From Methanothermobacter thermautotrophicus (lineage in GTDB: Archaea > Methanobacteriota > Methanobacteria > Methanobacteriales > Methanothermobacteraceae): a stretch of DNA of 64,000 nt. The position numbers and the translations under genes are program-made. Location of the stretch: the NCBI RefSeq assembly GCF_014889545.1, contig NZ_QKOF01000005.1, positions 186,001 through 250,000 on the forward strand, given 5' to 3'. Within the stretch, counting starts at the first letter, position 1, and the number at the start of each line of letters is the position of its first letter. A model generated the notes under the pieces. That model saw nothing but the letters and a program-made list of their open reading frames with translations, did no database searches and was not told where the DNA came from. Below are positions 58,974 to 64,000 of the stretch, piece by piece.

Positions 58974-60437
58974 TCAACCCCTGAATACCCTTCTGATTTC
59001 TTCGGGGCCCATGTAACCCCTAAATTCTGGTTTTTTTGCTAATCTGATGAGGGCATCGACATCGAGGTGCTCCTCCACAGTCTCCATGGCCTTCAGGCAG
59101 AAGTCCTCAAGTTTTATCTCAACCTCAGGTGTGCCACCCCTCTCACTCATCTCTATCCTCGGGATGGCAAGGTACCTTCCACCTGATGCCCTCTCAAATA
59201 TATCCATATCATAGACCCTGTTCAGTATTCCACAGGATACATCAACACCCAGTCCCTCAAGTACAGCTATGTGGGCGTCAAGATCAACCACTGCAGACTC
59301 TATGCCGCCCTTACTGCAACCGGCAACCATTATCACAGGGATCCCGGCTGCCAGGGCAATCTCAGCCCCTGAGTATGGTGTTATATCATTCAGGAGGCCC
59401 GTGAGGATGCTCATAACTCCCTCGATAAGTATTATGTCATATCTTCCCCTCACAGATTCAAGGACATCCCTGAGCTCCATCCAGCCCAGGCGGCCTATCC
59501 TTATGGATGAGTGCTCCTCCATTGGCTCCTTTATGAGGTAGAGGGCGGGGACTATGTCCCTGACATCGGGTCCCACCTTGATAACACCCACCCTGAGGCC
59601 CCTCCTCCTGAGGGCGCCTGCAAGGCCCGTTAATATGAAGGTTTTACCTGAGTCTGAACCCGTGGATGCTATCATTATGGCGGGTGGCGTGCCCCTCACC
59701 CCTCCAATGTCTGTCACGCGTATACCCGTTGATATCCCGAGTTCAGATCTCAGGGCTTCACGAAGTTTCCTGTTGGCTTCAAGTATCCTCTCCCTTGATG
59801 TCTCATCTGCATCAAGGAATTCCAGGATGTTATCGACGAGGGCAGGGTTCTCATCCAGGCAGCCATGGACCATGGTCCCTGCAACGTTACCATCATCACT
59901 GCAGACCCCTGATATGATCTCCCCCGGCCTTTCACGATAGTCTGCCCTGACTATGCTGGACCTCATTATCTCAGGTGCATCGCCACGTATCTCACCGTAG
60001 GTGTGGCAGTGGAAACCTGTTATGCTCTCACCTGACATCCCGGAGGTGAGGAAGGACTCTCCGGTTATGGTTGCCTCCACCCGGTCGTTGCTTATCATGG
60101 GGTGGAAGGTTACGTTAAGTAGTCCCAGGCCCTCCCTGTAAACAGGGCATGGAGACCTTCTCCCTATATCTGTCCTCTCTGCAAGGGCCTGGAAACCTGA
60201 GCATATCCCCAGTACAAATTTTCCGTCGGCCGCCATCCTCCTTATCTCGGATCCAAGTTCAGGTGAAAGGCTTCCTGACTCAACTATGCTTCCCCCCGGT
60301 ATTATGATCCCGTCCAGGACCCTGTGGGCCCTTGAACCCTTCACAAGGCCATTAGCTCCAACAATATCCGTTGGGAGAAATCCGAAGTTCTCAAAGGCAG
60401 GGACCGATCCCCTGACACAGACGAGTCCAATCCTCAT
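58974..60437 (-). CDS. CobB/CobQ-like protein with amidotransferase domain first
   Basis: The 487-residue protein has a class I glutamine amidotransferase domain at residues 1-205: nucleophile C79 in LGICSGFQ, then VHGC with H191 and E196. A P-loop domain of the CbiA/CobQ/BioD type follows (about 250-487), with GSDSGKT at 260-266. Authentic CbiA/CfbB/CobQ proteins have these domains in the opposite order, so this is a swapped arrangement. It probably amidates some acid group using glutamine and ATP; the substrate is unknown. The start at ATG 60437 lies 13 bases after gatA. Confidence 0.82.
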   Translation of the reverse strand: MRIGLVCVRGSVPAFENFGFLPTDIVGANGLVKGSRAHRVLDGIIIPGGSIVESGSLSPELGSEIRRMAADGKFVLGICSGFQALAERTDIGRRSPCPVYREGLGLLNVTFHPMISNDRVEATITGESFLTSGMSGESITGFHCHTYGEIRGDAPEIMRSSIVRADYRERPGEIISGVCSDDGNVAGTMVHGCLDENPALVDNILEFLDADETSRERILEANRKLREALRSELGISTGIRVTDIGGVRGTPPAIMIASTGSDSGKTFILTGLAGALRRRGLRVGVIKVGPDVRDIVPALYLIKEPMEEHSSIRIGRLGWMELRDVLESVRGRYDIILIEGVMSILTGLLNDITPYSGAEIALAAGIPVIMVAGCSKGGIESAVVDLDAHIAVLEGLGVDVSCGILNRVYDMDIFERASGGRYLAIPRIEMSERGGTPEVEIKLEDFCLKAMETVEEHLDVDALIRLAKKPEFRGYMGPEEIRRVFRG

Positions 60438-60450
60438 GGGGGACACTCTC

Positions 60451-61806
60451 TTACAGTGAAGCAATCTCCCTCATGGCCGATAATATTATGCCGTCATCGC
60501 AGGGCTTTGCCTGTAGCTGCAGACCAACAGGAACTCCCCCCACATCTCCTGCCGGTATGCTTGCAGCCGGTATGCCTGCAAGGTTAGCTATGACCGTCAG
60601 GACATCATAGGCGTACATTTCCATTGGTTCAAGCTCCTCGCCCAGTTTGTGGGGTAGTTTTGGAACCGTTGGCCCCGCTATTATGTCCACGTTGGTGAGA
60701 AGACCTGTTATCTCTCTCCTTATGAGGGATCTTGCCTGGAGGGCTCTCTTGTAGTATCTTCCAGATAATTCCTTCTGACTTATGTAGGAACCCATATGTA
60801 TCCTCCTGAGGACCTCAGGACCGCAAACATCCTCTATCCTGTGGCCGTACTTCCTGCCGTCATACTTCCTGGTGGCTGAGAAGAATTCAACGTAGTTTAT
60901 GAGGTAGTAGGTGGGGAGGCAGAGGTCTATGTATTCAAATTCCAGTTCAACTATCTCGGCGCCCTCATCCTCAATGGCGCCCAGTTTATCCTGGATAACA
61001 TCGTCTATAGCCTCATCGGTGACCTCCAGAAACTCCCTGACAACACCGACCCTTAGGTCCTTCAGCTCAGTCGCCGCCTCAAGGTCAGGTGAACCTTCCA
61101 GGGTTGTGGGGTCTGCAGGGTCATGGCCTGATATGACCTCAAGGGCCAGGGAGATCCCTGAGACATCCGCTGCCAGGGGCCCTATCTGGTCAAAGCTCAT
61201 GGCGAGGTCCAGAAGTCCCTGCCTGGAAACTGCCCCATAGGTCGGTTTGAAGCCCATTACACCGCAGTGTGATGCTGGATTCCTTATTGAACCCCCTGTA
61301 TCTGATCCAAGTGCCAGGTCACACATGCCAGCAGCCACTGCGGCAGCACTTCCACCACTTGAACCGCCCGGGATCCTTCCAGGGGCTGCTGGATTGTCTG
61401 TTGGACCGAAGAATGAGGTCTCGGTTGAACTTCCGGCGGCAAATTCATCCATGTTGGTCATGCCGATTATTATGCCGTCCTCCGCCTTTATGCGCCTTAT
61501 AACAGTTGCATCGTAGCTTCCAGTGTAATTTTCGAGGGTCCTTGAAGCTGCTGATACGTTGAAGTCCTCCACGTTGATGTTGCTTTTAACTCCTATCACA
61601 AGGCCCGCCAGTCTCCCTGTCTCCTGGCCAGAGGCTATCCTTGCGTCTATCTCATCTGCCCTCTTAACGGCCTCCTCAACCTTTAAATCTACGAAGGCGT
61701 TGATATCATCGTTCTCGGACTCAATCCTCTTAAGAAATTTTTCAAGGTTTTCTGATGCGGTCAGGGCATGATTCTTAATCATATCAACCTTATCAACAGT
61801 TTCCAT
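60451..61806 (-). CDS. gatA: Glutamyl-tRNA(Gln) amidotransferase subunit A
   Basis: The 451-residue amidase-signature enzyme has the catalytic triad K74 (GVKSNINV), the cis-serine in GGSSGGSAA (about S149-S150), and S173 in SDTGGSIRNP. It releases ammonia for making Gln- or Asn-tRNA from misacylated tRNA with GatB and GatC. The other subunits are not adjacent. The ATG at 61806 has GGTG in place; a GTG three codons upstream is in the ribosome binding site. Confidence 0.9.
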   Translation of the reverse strand: METVDKVDMIKNHALTASENLEKFLKRIESENDDINAFVDLKVEEAVKRADEIDARIASGQETGRLAGLVIGVKSNINVEDFNVSAASRTLENYTGSYDATVIRRIKAEDGIIIGMTNMDEFAAGSSTETSFFGPTDNPAAPGRIPGGSSGGSAAAVAAGMCDLALGSDTGGSIRNPASHCGVMGFKPTYGAVSRQGLLDLAMSFDQIGPLAADVSGISLALEVISGHDPADPTTLEGSPDLEAATELKDLRVGVVREFLEVTDEAIDDVIQDKLGAIEDEGAEIVELEFEYIDLCLPTYYLINYVEFFSATRKYDGRKYGHRIEDVCGPEVLRRIHMGSYISQKELSGRYYKRALQARSLIRREITGLLTNVDIIAGPTVPKLPHKLGEELEPMEMYAYDVLTVIANLAGIPAASIPAGDVGGVPVGLQLQAKPCDDGIILSAMREIASL

Positions 61807-62034
61807 GTTTAACACCCTTATATTTCAATTTTAAGTGAAATTTAAGTCTGATCTGCATTAATGGCTGCCATGACTGGGTCTGGCTTGGAATATCTGACCC
61901 GTGGGGCTCCACGGCCACCATGGCGGCATACATCTCTGGTTTTAATTTCATTTCCAACACTAATAAATGTGAGATGTTCAATATTTAAAGATTGGGAGAT
62001 TGGACTGGATTGTTATTAAATGGATGGTGGATGA

Positions 62035-63027
62035 ATGGAAAAAACAGTTGTGCTCACGAGGAGCGATGTTGAGGGTCTCCTTGACATGGAAGACTGCCTG
62101 AAGGCAGTTGAGGGTGCCTTTGTACAGGAGGCCCTTGGAAGGGTTCAGATGCCCCCTAAAATGTACCTGTTTTTCAGTAGATACGATGGAGACCTCAGGG
62201 TCATGCCCTCCTACCTTGAGGAACTTGAGATGGCCGGTGTTAAGTGTGTCAATGTGCACCCCTCAAACCCTGATAGACATTCCCTGCCAACGGTGATGGC
62301 TGTCATAGAGCTGGTGGACCCTGAAACAGGGTTCCCCCTTGCACTGATGGACGGAACCCATATAACCGATATGAGGACGGGTGCCGCTGGCGGTGTATCT
62401 GTAAAGTACCTCGCATCCAGGGACGCGTCGAGTCTCGGGATAATCGGTGCCGGAAGGCAGGCCTGGACCCAGTTAATGGCAATCAGCAGGGTGGCGGATC
62501 TTGAGGAGGTCAGAGTCTACTGCAGGACACCGTCAACGCGTGAAAAATTTGCCTTAAGGGCTTCAAGGGAATACGAAGTCCCCGTGAGGGCCGCTACAGA
62601 GCCAAGGGAGGCTGTTGAGGGTATGGACATCGTTGTAACCGTCACTCCATCAAGGCGTCCTGTGGTCATGGCAGACTGGGTGTCCCCGGGTACGCACATA
62701 TGTGCCATGGGTGCAGACGCCCCAGGGAAGCAGGAACTGGACCCCCTCATACTCAAAAATGCCCGTGTATTCTATGACAGCCTGGAGCAGGCAACCCACA
62801 GCGGAGAGATAAACGTGCCCATCACCGAGGGAATCCTCGGGGTGGATGACCTCCAGGGAAGCCTGGGGGATGTTATGACAGGCAAGATTGAGGGTAGAAC
62901 TTCAACCGCTGATGTGACAGTATTTGATTCGACTGGACTCTCCATTCAGGACATAACAACAGCATGGATGGTCTATGAGAGGGCCGTTGCCGGTGAGGTG
63001 GGCCTTGAGGTGGATCTTCAGGGATGA
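62035..63027 (+). CDS. Ornithine cyclodeaminase / alanine dehydrogenase-family enzyme
   Basis: The 330-residue protein belongs to the ornithine cyclodeaminase/mu-crystallin family: LPTVMAVIELVDPETGFPLALMDGTHITDMRTGAAGG, then GIIGAGRQAWTQL (NAD loop) and EQATHSGEINVPITEG. Archaeal members include alanine dehydrogenase. The substrate here cannot be told between alanine and ornithine-type amino acids. RBS GGTGGATGA precedes the ATG. It is separate from the divergent gatA, and precedes a 54-residue protein and a LysE-type exporter. Confidence 0.87.
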   Translation: MEKTVVLTRSDVEGLLDMEDCLKAVEGAFVQEALGRVQMPPKMYLFFSRYDGDLRVMPSYLEELEMAGVKCVNVHPSNPDRHSLPTVMAVIELVDPETGFPLALMDGTHITDMRTGAAGGVSVKYLASRDASSLGIIGAGRQAWTQLMAISRVADLEEVRVYCRTPSTREKFALRASREYEVPVRAATEPREAVEGMDIVVTVTPSRRPVVMADWVSPGTHICAMGADAPGKQELDPLILKNARVFYDSLEQATHSGEINVPITEGILGVDDLQGSLGDVMTGKIEGRTSTADVTVFDSTGLSIQDITTAWMVYERAVAGEVGLEVDLQG

Positions 63028-63098
63028 GGTGAAGCGCATATGGGGAGTGGAAGGATCCTTATAGCATGAATGACAGATAATCTGATGGAGCTGATAGC

Positions 63099-63263
63099 AT
63101 GTACCCCACCAGGACGTATATGAATGAACTCCTCACAAGGATGGACCATGTCTTCGAGAGGATGAGGTTAATTAGCAGAACAAGATCCCTTAAAAGGGAG
63201 GAGATGGAAGAGATAGACCACCACCTGACGGAGATAATGAGGATACTGAACAGGTACAACTGA
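63099..63263 (+). CDS. Small hypothetical protein (54 residues)
   Basis: ATG 63099 follows GGAGCTGATAGC and opens a 54-codon frame (MYPTRTYMNELLTRMDHVFE ...) rich in M, R, E and L, with a likely amphipathic helical core (SLKREEMEEIDHHLTEIMRIL). It has a good ribosome binding site and ends 11 bases before the LysE-type gene, so it is likely part of that unit. No family was recognised. Confidence 0.5.
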   Translation: MYPTRTYMNELLTRMDHVFERMRLISRTRSLKREEMEEIDHHLTEIMRILNRYN

Positions 63264-63274
63264 AGTCGGGACAC

Positions 63275-63895
63275 ATGACCGGTATCCTCCTATTTGCTCT
63301 GACATCATTTCTTATCGGATTATCAGGTGCCATGGCCCCCGGCCCCCTCCTAACTGTAACTGTTTCAGATTCCATCAGGAGGGGATTCAGGGCTGGACCC
63401 CTCCTTGTGGCCGGGCATGTCCTCGGGGAGGCCCTTCTCGTTGTTCTGATACTTATGGGGCTGGGTTGTATCCTCAGATCAGGCGCTGCCCCAGCCCTTC
63501 TGGGGACTGCAGGTGGAGCGGTCCTTATATGGATGGGGATCCTTGGATTCAGGGATTCTGAAGACACTGAAAGCATACCTGATGGGGGGTCAATCCTCAG
63601 GGGGGCCATCATAAGCCTCGCAAACCCCTACTTCTTCCTGTGGTGGGGTGCAGTGGGCGCTGCCCTCATGTACAGGGGACTGGAGTCAGCAGGCACCCTG
63701 GGACTTCTGGCGTTCCTTGCAGGTCACTGGTCATCCGACCTCACATGGTACAGCCTGGTATCATTCATGTCATCAAGAAAATCGTTCAGAATGGATGGAA
63801 AACCATACAAACTCGTTATGAGAATTTTAAGTTCATTCCTGATTCTCTTTGGAGTATACTTCATTATTGAGAGTCTGAAGACCATTTCAGGATAG
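63275..63895 (+). CDS. LysE/RhtB-family exporter
   Basis: The 206-residue membrane protein has six hydrophobic segments and the family start (FLIGLSGAMAPGPLLTVTVSDSIRRGFRAGPLLVAGHVLGEALLV). It fits the LysE/RhtB amino acid or small-molecule exporter family. The end ILSSFLILFGVYFI is the usual last helix. It follows the small 54-residue protein. Next to an amino acid dehydrogenase-like gene, an amino acid role is possible. Confidence 0.82.
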   Translation: MTGILLFALTSFLIGLSGAMAPGPLLTVTVSDSIRRGFRAGPLLVAGHVLGEALLVVLILMGLGCILRSGAAPALLGTAGGAVLIWMGILGFRDSEDTESIPDGGSILRGAIISLANPYFFLWWGAVGAALMYRGLESAGTLGLLAFLAGHWSSDLTWYSLVSFMSSRKSFRMDGKPYKLVMRILSSFLILFGVYFIIESLKTISG

Positions 63896-64000
63896 GCAAG
63901 GTCTTTATTGGTTTCCCGTTACTGCAGTGTTCTCTCAAATTAATGATACAATCAGATCCAGTGAAGGCAACTGATCTGACACCCACCCTCAAAATCTTAA
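63896..64000. other. Downstream sequence to the window end; nothing recognised
   Basis: The last 105 bases hold no gene start with a good ribosome binding site and no T run long enough to call a terminator. Confidence 0.3.

Overview
The window looks like chromosome of a thermophilic hydrogenotrophic methanogen of the genus Methanothermobacter, close to M. thermautotrophicus. The strongest marker is a 336-residue potassium channel that matches MthK as I remember it. Others are O-phosphoseryl-tRNA synthetase, class I lysyl-tRNA synthetase, the large subunit of DNA polymerase D, an Hmd paralogue, CfbD (coenzyme F430 synthesis), a coenzyme F390 synthetase-like enzyme, thiol:fumarate reductase subunit A and CTP-dependent riboflavin kinase. 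Genes are densely packed, carry GGTGA-type ribosome binding sites, start often with GTG or TTG, and have archaeal TATA boxes. I see no prophage, insertion sequence, CRISPR array, rRNA or intein. One tRNA (Arg, anticodon GCG) is present.

Layout. 1-9 kb: the end of a NuoE-like iron-sulfur subunit, fdhD, hxlB, a LysR-like regulator, a PfkB kinase, thiC, lysS, and a pair of genes one of which carries a CGSC motif like that of the UGSC selenoprotein family. 9-15 kb: a 738 bp gap between convergent genes, then nrdD, an internally triplicated membrane protein, and secG-purB. 15-27 kb: DNA polymerase D large subunit, copper ATPase, an amidohydrolase, a class III signal peptide protein, small membrane proteins, the phosphomevalonate dehydratase small subunit, truD and an F390 synthetase-like gene. 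26.6-31.3 kb: tRNA-Arg, then a tightly spaced reverse-strand set running cfbD, sugar nucleotidyltransferase-cupin, hisH, an AIR-synthase-like gene and a pilin-like protein.

31-44 kb: sfsA, mthK, a frameshifted P-type ATPase, a TGS-domain GTPase, cbiE behind a 68 bp tandem duplication, and a large surface-protein gene (signal peptide, beta-propeller-like repeats, nine CARDB-like repeats) broken by an ATA start, one stop codon and five frame changes. 43-64 kb: hmdII, get3, nadE-cutA-leuS, hisG with a fumarylacetoacetase-family gene, a deaminase with a HAD phosphatase, tfrA, sepS-ribK-ribB-kaiC-like, gatA with a CobB/CbiA-like protein in reversed domain order, an ornithine cyclodeaminase-family dehydrogenase, a 54-residue protein and a LysE-type exporter.

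The genes are mainly housekeeping and cofactor functions: F430, F390, riboflavin/FMN, thiamine, corrinoid, NAD, mevalonate, and indirect aminoacylation through SepRS and GatA. The most unusual features are the duplicated cbiE start region, the non-AUG start of ribK, the decayed surface-protein gene, the CGSC gene pair and the domain-swapped CbiA-like protein.
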